Assembly: GCA_964020155.1 (NCBI GenBank)
Contig: OZ026566.1
Span: 2,060,289-2,124,288 of the forward strand
DNA length: 64,000 nucleotides
DNA from: Chondrilla cf. caribensis
Lineage: Eukaryota > Porifera > Demospongiae > Chondrillida > Chondrillidae
Reading direction: 5' to 3'
The notes beneath the pieces are model-generated. The model was given only the letters and a program-made list of their open reading frames with translations, was not told where the DNA came from and searched no databases. Below are positions 45,401 through 60,000 of the stretch, one piece after another; the first letter of the stretch is position 1, and every line of letters begins with the position of its first letter. The translations under genes were made by a program, and so were the position numbers.

Positions 45401-48400
45401 GCAGTCAAAATCAGAATGCCTTTAAATAATTGAGAGTCATTATGTCGAATAGGCTAACATCAACCACCTGCAGAAGGTTCTTCCAAACGTTTTAAAAGCC
45501 AACGGTGGACCCTTAGGACATTAACATATGTTATAATATTGTTGACTAAGTTTTTCTTCCTCAACTGTTATTGATTTATTACTTCTTTTATTTTAGTTAC
45601 TATTATAATGTGTATCATATTTCCAGTTGCGCTATTTGTGTCATTTGATATTGATTGCCGTCAACTGCAACCTTCTGTAATTATCAATGCAAACTCCCAC
45701 AATTATCTGCACAATTTCCCACAAGGTCCTTGTGGAGTTCCTATGTGGCAAGTGCAGATATCTGGTACCAACTTGCAACACGTAGCGTATGTAATAGTTA
45801 TATCCTGAATTGGTGATTGATATAATATTTATACAGCAATTACATGCATAATTCAACACAACATATTATATGAAATAGAAATGTGTTTACTAATTTCCTG
45901 CCTTGTTCTCACGCAATTTATTCTAACAATAAAACCTGTCTGGTGACCTGTGCTGTATCACTGACCTGTGCTACATGGCTTATGTATGCACAGATTTCTC
46001 TTTGATCCTCCCCTCAACCAGGATACAAGTCTATATACAATGCCGTATATTATTATTTTGTTACAGTACATATTATATATCTGCATGCCTTGTCTCCTTG
46101 AAGGCTAACTTGCTAAAACATGGTCAACACTCAAATTTGCAGAAGATTGTATGTAGAGTGATTGCTGAGGTATGTTGAGTTAAAATAATGCTTGGTTAGC
46201 ATGTTGTAGCCATGCAATAAAACACTCTATAGTATACATAATTTACAATGAATTCTTTATTTTGGAGAATATTATTAATAGCGTCATAAATAATCAACAA
46301 TCATTATTTATTATTTATTATTATTTATTAACTTATTGATTTATTTAGCATGAAAGAATTTCCTTGTTTGTCTTTATTGTTGCTGTTATGTACTTTTGTT
46401 TTGTGTTCTGGGTGCCTTTGTAGTAGTCGTTGGCTATTGGTTCCCCAGTTAAAGTAAGATTTCTGATACTGATTTCTGATCAGCAAATAATTGGGGTAAC
46501 ATTATTAGGGGACTGATTACAATGCTTGAATTACACAGGTTTCATCAAGCAGCAAGTCACTGTAAAAATTAATAATGCAGTTGACTATACTCTAACTTGA
46601 TTATATCACTAAATCCAACAGAGTGCAATGTCCATGTACAGCTGTAGGTGCATAAAATAAACTTACTAGAGCAAACACCATTCTCTGTAATTCAAGTATA
46701 TTTAAGCAAAGTCTTGACGTCTGTGCATTAATGGTGAAAACCTACATATATCATGGTATAAAACATCAATATCACAACTATCATGAGAATTGACTTTCTG
46801 GAAAAATTGTGTTTGAAGTAGATGAAATAGTCTACCAGACCAATAAAATTAAGTGATCAACAGTGTAAAGTGCAATTCAATATAGTGGTTCCAGCTAGAG
46901 ACACAGTCGCATTTCAGGTCATTTGAAAAAGCATTATCACAATAATACTGAAATCATCAGTATAATAAAATTAGAGAATGATCAAAGTGTTATTACCATT
47001 AATGTACTAGCCTAAATGATACCTAAAATAATTATACAGCTGTACAGAGACTTTGCACTTTATCTTGTTGTGATCCTCCAACAACATTGAAACTGTATAT
47101 TATGTCAATTATGTAAATTTGTTACCATTTTGTTTGTAGATTGTTCTGGACTGTATCAACTCATTGGCATTCTGTCAATTCAGTGAAATATACTCTACTC
47201 CAGAGTTTGACTGTGTCACTTCAGCCTCCACCAACATCCTGAAATATTATGAAGCTGACCCAGTTGAGTTGATGTCCCCTCCATCTTACCCCTTGGATTG
47301 GTGCTGGCGAATACTCCGCAAGATGTGCAGCCTTCTGAAACCAGAACGTGATAATTTAAAGTGGTGCAAAGGGTCAGGACTAGCTATAAACAGTCTATCA
47401 TGTGTCTACATTCTGAAAGCAGAATGTGGCATTCAGAGTCTCCAGAATATTCCTAATAGTGTCCTACAGCACCATTACTTCCAGTGGATATCTGAAATTC
47501 AGAATTTCTTCTGCCACTGGACGAATCAAATTCATGATAGAGCTTGTTCAGTCACTGAGTTGAAAGAATACAGTCAGATTTTACAGGAATTTGGTATAGC
47601 AGCGTTTAAACTCCTTGAAATCAAGCACTGCTTCTTGAAAGAGGAATTCCTGATAGAGTTGATTGCAATTGGTGAAAAATTGCCTGGCAATATTATAGAC
47701 TTGCTACTAATCAAGAACAGGTAAAATTATCAATGCATTGTTGTTTATCAATTATTTACTCTGTTTTTACTCATATGTAGCTTCTCGATGCTAGGAATTT
47801 TGTTCAATTATAAGGTAATCATTCCTCCTAAGTTGGAAGAACTCCTGAGAGATTCTTTGGCTGATGTTCAATGCTTTATGAATTCTCCTGTCATATGCAT
47901 GATGGAAGAGGCAAAATGGTTTAATCCCAATTTGCCAATCAATTCACTTGAATGCCTTCGATTGGAACTTGAACAGTTCTTACATCCTTTGATGCCAAAT
48001 CAAAAGTTTTTGATTTACTTTCTGGAAAAGAAAAGTCAGCTATTTCAGGTTTTCTACGACAAAGCAAAAGCCCTCTACTACAGTCAGGCTACAGTTAGTC
48101 CTGGGATTGAAGATCTGTCTCAAAGTTCTGATGCCAGGGACCGTTTCGATTTTGGGCCCAACATAGAGAATGATTCTTACCGCACTCCATCCATGCTTTT
48201 GGAGCCTTGCGAAGAAGAAGGCTTGCTTCCCATTGAAGTACGTTCATATGTTATACGATACATACGTTTGACATTTCACATGTGTTTCCAGTGGTACCTG
48301 TAACCAACAACCCCCAGATTAAGCAACCAGCTGCTTTTAGAAACCACATTCTTAAGAAGACATAATTTAATCTTTATTTCTGCACTGTAGTGTGTGATTA

Positions 48401-51400
48401 CTATCTGGAAATATCCAATGACCATATAAACTAGAGTATTTTAGCTAAATTCACTGATCTTCGAGAAGCTAAGAAATCTGAACTTTGAGTATATCCTTAC
48501 TTTTCATTCAAACAGATGCTTTGGCTGATAACTTATGTATACAAACCACTATCAATCAGCATTTAACAGATATATGGAATAAAATAGGGTAGAAAATTAC
48601 ATACTATACTTGGCATTCTTATGGTCAGCACCATTTTGTATGTGTGTTAGAATAAAGTGGTTACTACACAAGGTGACTTCAGTATTATGATGAACTGCAT
48701 ACAGTACAGACCACCTGTCTTATAAAACCACATATTTTCAGCACCATTAGTGGTTGTTTGTAACAAGTACCATTGTAATATAAAGCATCAATTTTGTAAA
48801 GTGCATGTACTTATAACCCATGTTGTTATACAATGCGTGTACTATGGACTGTTCAAAAATGTAGATTTTACCATGTCTTGAGTATGCACTAATACAGTGA
48901 ATTCTCATAAACCTGCCACTATTTGTTTTGAAGAGCATGGTAGATTGACGGACTAAATGGGTATTCATCACTGTTTTTACATTATATTGGTATTGGGAAA
49001 TGCATAGTGACAGATAAGAAGGTTTGGCAGATAAAGTGGTGGTGAATTAATGCAAATTCACTGTAGTTGGAATTGTCTCATTCTGTATCTTACTGCCAAT
49101 TTGAAACCTCTCCCTTCCTATGCAAACAACAGAAATTTTGCCACATCCTATCTGCAACAGAGAAGTCACTGAAAGACCTCCTGACGGGTAAAGCCACCTA
49201 CAAGGATCTCAAGGATTTAGGCATTTTGGATGACATTGAAAGCAGTGATCTTAAGAAACAGTTCCAGTTGGTTGTAGATTACAACTTCCCTGGCTTTGAT
49301 AAAGGCACTGTGACAGATATGGGAGGCATTCAAGATATATTGGAATTTCAAAGGCTGAGTGGTTTTGTTAATCTCTTTTGTGAAATTTGCACAGATTATG
49401 GTTTGCACAAGTGCTGGAAAGATCAGAAAATGGAGGAAATCAAAAGGGTTTTGCTGAATTCCAATGAAATGGCACAGCTTACACCTGAAGATGCCAGTGG
49501 ACGTAATGAAAAGATTAAGAAAGTTCTAGGTCTCACAAAGCAGAATACACAAAGAAAATGTGAACAGTTATTCCATGCTGTAGACAAAAGAAAGAGTGGT
49601 GCCTTCGTAAAGTTTTTGAGGGAGTGGCAATTTACTGGTACCCAAGGAAGACACCTCTTTCAGCGAAATATGCAGTTAATAACAACGAATCTGCGAGATG
49701 ATGAATACAAGGAGGAGATACTCTTGAATTTGAGCATTGCTTATGAGTTCATAAGTCCCTTTATTGATATTGACATTGAACTGCAAGAATTCATTGATCA
49801 GGTGCATACCGTTTGTTACAGAGGCCAGCCAACATTAGATCCTTTTCATCAGCTGACGTTAGTGAATGAGAACATTGATTTGATTTACCTTTGGTTTACA
49901 AGAACAGAAGTACGTGTACATGTGGTTACGTACGTATATTGCATGATTCTGTATATTTAATCTGTTTGTTTCTTATTACTGTTTGGTTTGTACCAACATA
50001 TTTTACATTTATGTATCTGTAGGATGACCCTTTGAAAGAGTTGAAGAATATTTTGGAATTTGGATACTTTGAATTTGTCCTCCAAGAAGCACCTGAGAGT
50101 CAGACAGGCATTCTATTGAAGTTTCCTCCAATGAACACGTCAGCTAACATCAATATCTCTTCGAGACCCTCTGGCAGAAGTAGTGAAATGTTATGGAGAA
50201 AGGAAACAGTGGATGACTTCATTAGGAGGCTTGGACTACTGCAGCATGATGAAGATGTAGTGAAATTCATAACCCTGTCAAAAGTATGCATGTACATTGT
50301 CCAACCCCACAAACAATGAAGAGCATAACATGCTACTGGTCTACATACAATATTTGTGTATTCAGCCTATTTGCACTTGTGTACAGATTATACTGCATAT
50401 TATGTTGGTGAACATTAGCAGAGTAATATATGTTTTTCTCTTACAGCTTGCACAAAAAGTTTATAATATGAAATGCCATCTAATGGAACATGGGATTGAA
50501 GAGGGAAATAACATCCTAAGATGCAATTGTTCTATCAAAGAAGCTGAAGATGAGGTAGTGACCGTGACATAACTAGAATACACACATAGCATTCAGCAGT
50601 TTGATACCTGTATACGTAACTTTGATTGTCACTATATGGCATATATGTCATAGATGTCAGGCTATTTATTATTCTAGGCAACATCCCTCATGAAGCACCT
50701 TTCTGTACATTTTAAGAGTTGAGCCATGTTAAATGATTTGTTCACATTTCCTGCTGGCTTCGTTCATTGTTTCATACTTGCACAGTCCATCAGTACTATG
50801 TACGTATGTACATAATGTTTAATTACCGTTAACGGACGTCCCCCCCTCTCAGACTTCGACCCAGATCACGCTGGGGCTCTCACTCATCACGAGCCTCTGA
50901 CTGAACCCGTCCACAAGCATGGGACCACAATACATGCAGCTGCACGTCATCATTGAAGGGGGGCACGCTTGCCCAATTGTGGAATAAATTTGGCAAGCCA
51001 GACCGCTGTCTGGCTTACATATATCCCTTATGCACCTCAATCCTATCATCCACACTCTGGCACGCCTGCCCAGTTGTGGAATAAATTTGGCAAGCCAAAC
51101 CACTATCCGGCTTACTTACCCCCTATGCACCTTAACCCTACTATCCACCCTATGGTAGTCTATCCTATTCCCATATATTTTACTCCATCTAGCTCTGCGC
51201 CCAATTTCCTCCATTTTTGTTGGTATGGTAATTACTCTGCAATTCCACCCTTGACCGGCAATTTATTATGAACTGAACATTGTATAGTCTGATTATTCAA
51301 CATACTCAGTAACTATGGTACGTAACAGTAAATGCCTAATACATGGTATGCCACAGATTAGCGTCATGTTAAGTTAATCATGGATGGCTGCTCTATTCAT

Positions 51401-54400
51401 GATCTGGTGCTGGCTTTCCAGATATGTCCGCCCTCATCCTGCTGACCTCCTCCTCTGATGGGCGAATGTACCTTCTGTATGCATCGCTTGACCATCTCCC
51501 CAATTGTTGGATTAAGCTATCCTGTATCCCCATCCTTGCTGCCGTTGTAGTGGCTCCTATTCGGAAGCTGTGTGTGGAAAAATGAGATGGTTCCATGCCC
51601 AAGTCCTGTAGCAGTTCTTTTAGGGTAGATGCAAGCTTTTCCCTTGTTAGATATCCTCCGTTGTCCAAAATAAAAAGAGGCAGATTGTGGGATATCTTTC
51701 GCCGATTTTGCCAGTATCGCCGCATCGATTTTATTGGGCATACCTTTGTGTGGCTAGCTCCAAGGGCTATTTGTTGTCCTTTGCGAAATGGGTCAGTTTT
51801 TGATGATTTGATATTCACAAGCAATTGGTTGTCTGACACCTTGATGTCCTTTGGAGACAAATTGATTTCGGGATTCCATGTTGTTTGAGTTGGGCTAACA
51901 AACTCGTTGGATCTTAGAAAGCCGTGAAATGCCAGTGACATGGTGGCTTGAAACATGCTTTTGTCCCATTCACTCCGGCTGGAGTTCTCTATGCCTTCAA
52001 ACAGCCTTGCCAGTATGTCTGCTGTAATAGGCTGTCGGGTGTCGCTTGTTGAAACACCTTGGTCTCTTTTGATGCCCGAGCAGAGAAGCTGGAGGAGAGG
52101 ATCACCGCACTTGTGCTCCACTTCATTCTCAATGTGCCATAGCCTGATACCCGCAAGGTAAGTCCTGATCGATTTGTGTTGTACCCTTGTCGACAAGTGA
52201 GTACAAAACAGTCGGAGTGTGAGGGAGGACACAGGAAGTGGTTGGAGTTGGTGGGTTTCGCAGAAGGTAAGAAATTGCCTTACTGCAACCCCATACAGCT
52301 TTCTAGTTGCTGGTGAGACCCCTAGTTGTTGGAATCTTCTCATTTCTGTGTACATTCTGCCATCACTTCGGTCTTGTGAGGTGTTTTGATGGCATCTGCT
52401 TCTGGTACTAGACGCCTGAACCTCTCCATCTGTAGGCGGGATAGAGAGTCGGCAATGCTGTTATCAACGCCAGGTATATGCACAACTATAATATTGAAAT
52501 TGTAGCTGGCAGCTATGTGGTATAATGACCGTACGAGGTCCATGAGATCCCTATTCCTAGAGGAGCCTTTTCTCCATATGTCACATACAGCTTGATTATC
52601 ACAATGAGCCATTATCCTCTTGCCGGTCCAGCAATGCCCCCAAGTTGCTGCTGCCATCACAATCACCAATAGTTCTTTCCACTGTATATCCTTTCGTTCC
52701 TGGCCTTCCTTCCATGTACCATTGAACCAGTGGCCATTCCAATATGCTCCGTAACCGATCCCCCCGGAGGCATCTGTGTAGAAGTGAAAGGATTTGGGTG
52801 TGCTCCATTCTGGTTCCAGGATAAATGTTGAGCCTGACCATCCTGGTAAAATCTGTCTCCACCACTGCAAATCTTTTGTAAAGTCTTGGGATAAATATAT
52901 ATGGTAATGAAGCTCCTTTACTGTGGTCGAAAGATCTATCATCCGTCGCAAGAATATCCTGCCTGCGGGCAGCACCTTACACGCGAAACTGAGCTTCCCT
53001 ATCAATGATAACAACTCCCTTTTTGTCGCCTTCTTCTTATTGACAAATTCTTCAATTTTACTACGTAACTCCTCTTTCTTTTCGTGTGGTAGCGATACTG
53101 TCATGTTGTTGGAATCGATGTGAATGCCCAAAAATGCTATCTCTTTCACTGGTCCCTCAACTTTTTCTGGCTTTACTGGAGCCCCAAGGTCATCACACAC
53201 CCCTATTGTTTGTTCTAAATTTTCTCCACATGCAGTAGCTGTACTACTTGCCGTAAAGAAGTCATCCAGGTAGTGGATTAGGTATGATACATTGAATTTC
53301 TCTTTAGCAATCCACTGGATGGCCTCTGCTATGCTATTGAATATCCCCGGGGCAGATCTAAGACCAAAAGGTAGACATTTATCGACATAGAACTTGCCTT
53401 GCCAGTATATAGAGAGAAGGTGGCGGTCCGCCGGATTTACTGGGCACATACGAAATGCATCTTTCAGGTCTATCTTTCCCATCCAGCAGTCCTTTCCCAA
53501 ACGTCTTACCTCTGCTAGTGCGTCATCTACTGAACAGTATTGTAGGGACCAGCACGCGGGATCGATGCCATCGTTCACACTTGAGCCCGCTGGTGCCGAC
53601 AGATGGTAGATTATCCGTGATCCACCGTCCTTCTTTGGTACAACTCCTAAGCCTGATGCTTGCATGCGATCGTACGGTGGGGTGCTGAAAGGGCCAGCCA
53701 TTCTATCTAATCCTATTTCCTTTTCTAGATGATTATCAATTACCTGTGGTTTTTCGAGTGCTGTTGATAGATGATTTGCTATTACAATACCTGTGTTCTG
53801 CTGGTGCAGGTAGCCTATCCTAAAACCTAAGCGTATGCCATTTAACACATAAGAAACAAAATTCAAATCAGGATGATCTCTCAAATGCAATTGGAATCGT
53901 AAATGTTTAAGGGGTGTAACTATCTCAAGCAGTGGGTGTGGGACATCTGGTGACCTGGTGGTCACCCCCACATTGCAGGCACCTATGAAGGAAGCGGCAG
54001 GCCTTTCTCCTGCATATGCTATGGTTGAACTCGTAGCAGGGGCCAGGAGGTGGGACGGGGCTCGCTCGTGGTGCAATATAATCCCTTCTTCCAGGTATGG
54101 TTGTTGGATTAACATCTTGCTGGGGTCGACGAAAAAAGGTATCCGCTTTACTGCAGCTTGCCGCTGTGTGGCCAAATGAGCCACACAGGGTGCATCCTGC
54201 TTTTGGTCTGAAGCCTGAGAAACATTCTGCCCACAGATCCATGTCCTTCTTGTCCCATTTCGTATCTTTTCTCTGCGATGCTCTCCTTCTAAAGGCCACG
54301 TCATAGCTGTAACAGTCATCCCATCTGTGTCGTTTGGCAGCTAGCAACATGCTTCGGGCATAGCTCAACATTTCTACTGCTTTGTCTGGGTTGTAATGTG

Positions 54401-56976
54401 CGAATGTTATAGCGAAATTGAGGAATGCTGTTACCCACTGGGTCACATTAGTGAAGCTTTGTACGGCCAGTTGTCTACTAGGCTGATTGGATGCCCCCGT
54501 CGTACTCTGCCCAACCCCCTCGCGCCCTACCTCTAAATTGTCGGGCAACAGCAGCAGCAGGTCAACATATTCACCCTTTTTTATGGAAGAAAGCAGCTTA
54601 CCTGGGATGGGAGGTAGTGATGACGTGTCCGAGCTCGATTTACCGTCTTCAACTAACGACGTCAGAGGGATAGGGTCGTCCAAGCTGACCTCTGGTGGCG
54701 TAGATGTTCCTGCTAGCTTCCGTGCGACCGCTGATTTTGTTCCCGGCAAGTTTCCCAACAACGAACCTACGATATCCTCTCTCATGGTCTCGACTGATCG
54801 CTTTACTGCCTCTGTGATCTTTTTCGTCGTAGGGGATAGCGATAATGTGGCATCGAATTGCTTTGCGGCTCCTGTTCCTGTCGTTGGCGGTGATGTTGTA
54901 GACTGGCCTATCGGGTGGAGGTGCTCGTACAATCTGGCTGCCTTTTCCATCGCCGAACCTGCTAATACGGCGTGCCTCTGTTGTAGGTGGAGGTCGAGGA
55001 TTTCCGATGGCAGGCTTCTTAACTGAGCAATCGACATACCGTACAAGTTTGCCGTTGATGGTTCGCCAGTGTCATGCGATGGTTTTTTCGCCTTCCCTTT
55101 GTTCTGGTTCGTCGGTTGCCTCTTTTTTCCGGGCATAATACCACAACTAGCAGTTTAACTTCTACAGCGTTCGATCCGATTCAATCCCGCGTATCGCTGC
55201 CGTGTTGACAAGATTGTCACTGTACCTTGACCCCACTCCAAACGGCGCCAATTTCCACGCCCACATCCTGCTCATTGTGCCTTGATCAGGAAGCCATATA
55301 CAATTACTTCCATGCACCCACTGTATGGGCACATACTCACACACGCACACATATACAAGATGCACACACTGGGGACACTCATCTACATCCACTCCCACAC
55401 ATGGGGGACATCCGTTAACCTCTGCCAACATGGTTGACAACCATTTATTACATTTTACAGGCGGAACGTTTGCATCAAGAGGATAGGAAATGTCAAGAAA
55501 AGTTGCGAAGCTTGAATGAAGGGTGCCCGAATTTACTTCTTTTGAGTACACGGAAGATCCAGCGAGTACATAGTGTTTTGAGGGATATGAAATTTGGTGA
55601 CAAAGATAAATGGATTAATAGAGTTGCCAAAGAACTGCCCTTCTTGAAAGACATGGCAACTCTCGGTCAATCACTGGAGGTGATATAGCATGTACAATAC
55701 CTTGTTGAAGCATGCAGGCCTGTTTCAAGCTGTTTACATGACATTTGTGCATTAGCAAGACCAATACTGTACTATCCTCAATGCACACATTCAGTGAAAA
55801 TTCTTTCAAGGTCCTAATTTCTTGCTTGTTTTCAAGTCATCTTTATTCAATCATATTATGTATTTTTGGTATGTTGGCATACCAAACCATGTCTTGTATG
55901 TAATGTAAAATTGTGCTAAGATAATGTGAAAACATTTACATACATGGCAGATAATTCATGAAAATGACCCTGAAGAAAAGCCAAGTAATCGTACTTTGTT
56001 TGAAGATGTGAAGCAAGTTGTGAGGAATTGTGTTCCTATGGATGAAGTCAGACCCATGCTTCAAGTGAGTATTAGGAGTTGTCAGCACTATTCAAATACT
56101 GCACTTGTATCCAATGTACATTTTCAGTATGTATGTACATACATACATAATGTACATTTATTGTTTGGCACAGGCTTCAAGGTGTACTCTGCATCTGGCA
56201 GCTGACTTGCCTCCTGAAGAGATACTTCATTTAGTTTTAACTATACATGGTGCACACTCAATGCCATGGCAGATCATGTACTGTACTGCATCCACTACAA
56301 AGCATGAACTCAAATGGTTCTTTGAAAGAGTGAAGGTGTTCAAGTTAGTGCAGCATGGATACGTACATATTTTACTACTTGTTTCACTGCATACATTATG
56401 TAGATGCATTTTATTTCTAAGTCTAGTTTGAAGAACCTTTTGTTACATGGTACATGCATGTGTATGTACATACTAATCTACCTAGTTTAGTCATATTTAC
56501 ATCCTGATAATATATGTGCTTCATGTATGTGTAATGCAACTAGTACACCTTTTCATACCTCGGTTTTCTAACTATGCATGTCCTTTCTTTGGTTTCATTG
56601 GATACCCTGATAGGAGCCCTCCCAGCTATGGTCTACCCTGGTAGAAAAATTAGCATACCTAAACCCAAATATGTATAATTATGTGTGTTATGTGAGGTAA
56701 CTATCCTAACATTAGCATGTGTCTGTCTCACTGTTCAACAGGGGTGTTACGTTCACTCTACTGAATGTTAATCTACTGAAAGTCATTGTACAAGAGGTAT
56801 GTACGTACGAATTACATTTCTCCCACTGTTGTAAATATGTCACACACACACATACATTAATAATATTTACATACATAGACTGTACCTGCCATGGACATAA
56901 TGAATTCTAGTTTATCAGGTACAATTTCTTAAGTATATACACTGCAACATGCACAGTAGACACACTAACAGCATAG

Positions 56977-57070
<94 letters not shown>

Positions 57071-60000
57071 ACAGTAATAAGTATATAGGTGGATGTAGAC
57101 CAGATACACTATGGAATACACTGCACCTTGTATGTGTGGCTTTCATCCCATTGAATTTGATTCACCTTGACTGGGGCAACTTCAGGAATTCGTGCTTAAT
57201 TTGTATACATACGTAGTAATATTAATGTGAAGAGGACTTATTACTGTTGGTGTGTACCTACTGTGCCTACGTATGTATAATGCTATTGTTGCTCTTATCA
57301 TTAAATTATACTGTATCAGTGCTACTGTGTAGCTGTGACAAAGGAATCATAGGTGTAACAGTAATCAGTCCGCACTATTTTTAGGAACTTCCGAAAATGG
57401 TTGAACGGCTAGGTGTCATCATATATCAAGAATTCAATGTAATTCACTAGTCAAGATAATTTTTACACCAAACATTTCGACAGCTAACTGCTGTCTTTTT
57501 CAGTGGTATGGAATACAGATTGTGTGTGCGCCTTTTATGCGTGTGATGACAGGTGATGATGAGATGATGTGTGAATAGTAATAAGGCAGGTGGTGAAATG
57601 GTGTAAGAATAATAATGAAAGTACAGGGGGGGACTAAAATAGTTGTTTATACGTTGTGGGTAATGTTCCAAGTTCTCTGTTTAAGGTGCGTGGTTCTTTC
57701 TGGATCATTCATGATTCTAATAGGCATCTTCTTGAGGTATTTTGATTTGTTCCTAAAATTTCTGTTTGGGACCAGTCTACGGTGTGGCTTGTCTGACATT
57801 TGTGTTCTGCTAGGGCTGATGTCATTATATTCTTATCATCTTGACTAGTGAATTACATTGAATTCTTTTTAGGAACTTGTTAATCTCCATAACTCCCTGG
57901 TGACTCAAGAGAAGGACAGTAAATACCAGCTACACTATGTGGCTACTGGTCCTACTGTCCTGCAAGACCTGCCTGAAGTGATTGAGAAAGACCATAAGAA
58001 TGGCAAGAGAGATAATAGTGAAGGCTCCTTGGCATTCAGACGTGAATTCCTTCAGCAAAGTAAAAGTAAAGCAAAGCAAAGTATTCGTGTAAAAATCATT
58101 CATGGGAAAGCAGGTGAGCAGTTGTCGTACACATGGACAATGATTGCCTTATGTGTAGCTTAGTGTAGGCAAAAATTATTTCCTGAGCCACATTACACCT
58201 GCCGCAAGTTTTACTACTCTCTCTTTACAGTAAATCAATAATGTGCAGTTACTGTACTTGTTTGTTTACAGTGCATAATATCTTGCATCAAGTGAGGAAG
58301 ATTTATATGTATATATATATATATATGTATCCCGATTGGTGATATTGTCACTTAACTTCAAAAGCACCGACTACGGTATATCCCCAATATACCAGGGTAT
58401 ATTTCTGACCTCATTACTGATATACCCCGTTTTCTTAATTGAAAGGAAGCAATCAATTATCGCCGCACTTGTCACTTAAGACAATCAATGCACCAGCAAT
58501 GCTGATACACAATGAACGCTGAAGAACACACCAATTCAGTTGATGGAACACAAAATTAGCGCACAAACCTCGTGTTTTCAGAAGGGCGGCGAATCGAGAA
58601 CGATTTTAACATGAATCGATCGGTCGTTTGGATTGAAGACTTCGTGGTTCGGGCTTCTAGGCTGGATAATATTTACTCAGCCTATTTTCTTGGCGGCGTT
58701 TTGGGCACATAAGGATTTGTCTATTCTTCTAAGTCGGTAAGCTCAGAGAAACGATCGCTATTTTCATTATCCCCACACCTCTTTTGCTAGGTACATATAT
58801 TAAAGAGTTGATGGGTACTCGGCTATTGTTAACTTGCCTCTGATTATAGGTTTTACTGTCGTTTCCAGCTCCCAAAGAAATCTTTCCTCGCAAATTTCTC
58901 ATCTGTATTCACAACACTAACATACTTTCGATCGTTTTGACGGGATACATATACTAATACATAAATTAAAAAAATACAAATGAAAGAAATATATAGAATA
59001 ATTTCATAGTAGGCAAACTCTGAAGTATCAATTGTTGATATGTTTTTTCTTCTCTTCTTTAGGAAATGGAAAGACTCACTACATTCAAGAAAAGATGCAG
59101 AAGAAAAAATTTAAAGAGTGTTGTGTCATTACTGTGAACGAGTCCTTCTCTCCTAAGTGGGCTATTCAGAAGTTGAATGGATTAAAAAAGATGCCACATA
59201 CTGCTATACACGTCAATTTCACCCTGCTGCCCCCAGTGGTATGTACTGTAGAATATTTACAGTATATTTTATTTATTACATTCATTGCATTATATAAACA
59301 GTATAAAAATTCGCTGTATATATTTATAATATATGTGAAATTCATTTTTACATGCTGTATATACCTACAACACATACTATACCGATTATGTCATACTGTA
59401 TGTACACGTGTATATCTTGATTATACATATCTGTTTCATACTGACTACATGTATCTCTATTTCTAATGTACACTATCATGTACCTGTCAGTAGAAAAGTT
59501 GATTTGAAATCATTATGCTTATTATTTGCTCTTTCAGGAATCATTAGATGTTAATCTTCAAGACCATGATAGAGATACCCATGAGAAAGACATAGCCACT
59601 TACAAGCGAATTGCAAATGAAGTGGAATGGTTCTTTTTCAATCTTTTCTATCTCAAGTATGTTGAAGACAATAACAGTGGGGTCTCATTCAGCCTACCAT
59701 CTGATATGAGATGGACCTTTTATATCGAAGTGAGCCTATGCAATATAATGCATACAGTATGGCCTGTATTAAAGTGCAATATATGGCATATTAGTATGTC
59801 CTGCATTTCGGCATTGTGTGATGAGATATTGGTGCCTTATAGAGTGGCCCAGTACATTTAAGCGGTAGTTAGTAACCCACTCAAAACTATATTTTATGTA
59901 CAGAATGCATATTATGTACATTGGGTGGATTGGTAACTATGTATTAATATGAAAATTGGATATATTGATGAGATTACTTTTTAATACATTTAAGGTACCA

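Larger units (their letters stand above)
50828..55419 (-). mobile_element. DIRS-type (tyrosine recombinase) retrotransposon in an RNF213-like intron
   Basis: The element, about 4.6 kb, lies antisense to the host gene. Its ends are inverted: GTTAACGGACGTCCCCC (50828-50844) and GGGGGACATCCGTTAAC (55403-55419), one mismatch. On the minus strand the order is Gag-like, RT-RNase H, tyrosine recombinase, with no DDE integrase and no LTRs, which is DIRS architecture. Inverted termini fit DIRS1-like elements rather than Ngaro. The base composition is richer in GC than the host intron. All three frames are open. The flanking host exons (50447-50554 and 55461-55679) are intact and both in phase 0. Confidence 0.88.

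Noticed and set aside
54487..55026. A 179-codon plus-strand frame
   Set aside because: Antisense shadow of the DIRS Gag-like gene.
56907..57216. Similar alternating-residue frames
   Set aside because: Translation of the (GT)n microsatellite in an intron.
57385..57440. Apparent exon ELPKMVERLG.. of the RNF213-like gene
   Set aside because: Its acceptor lies in the left copy of a 13-bp target duplication and the rest is Penelope-derived. The true exon follows at 57873 in the right phase.
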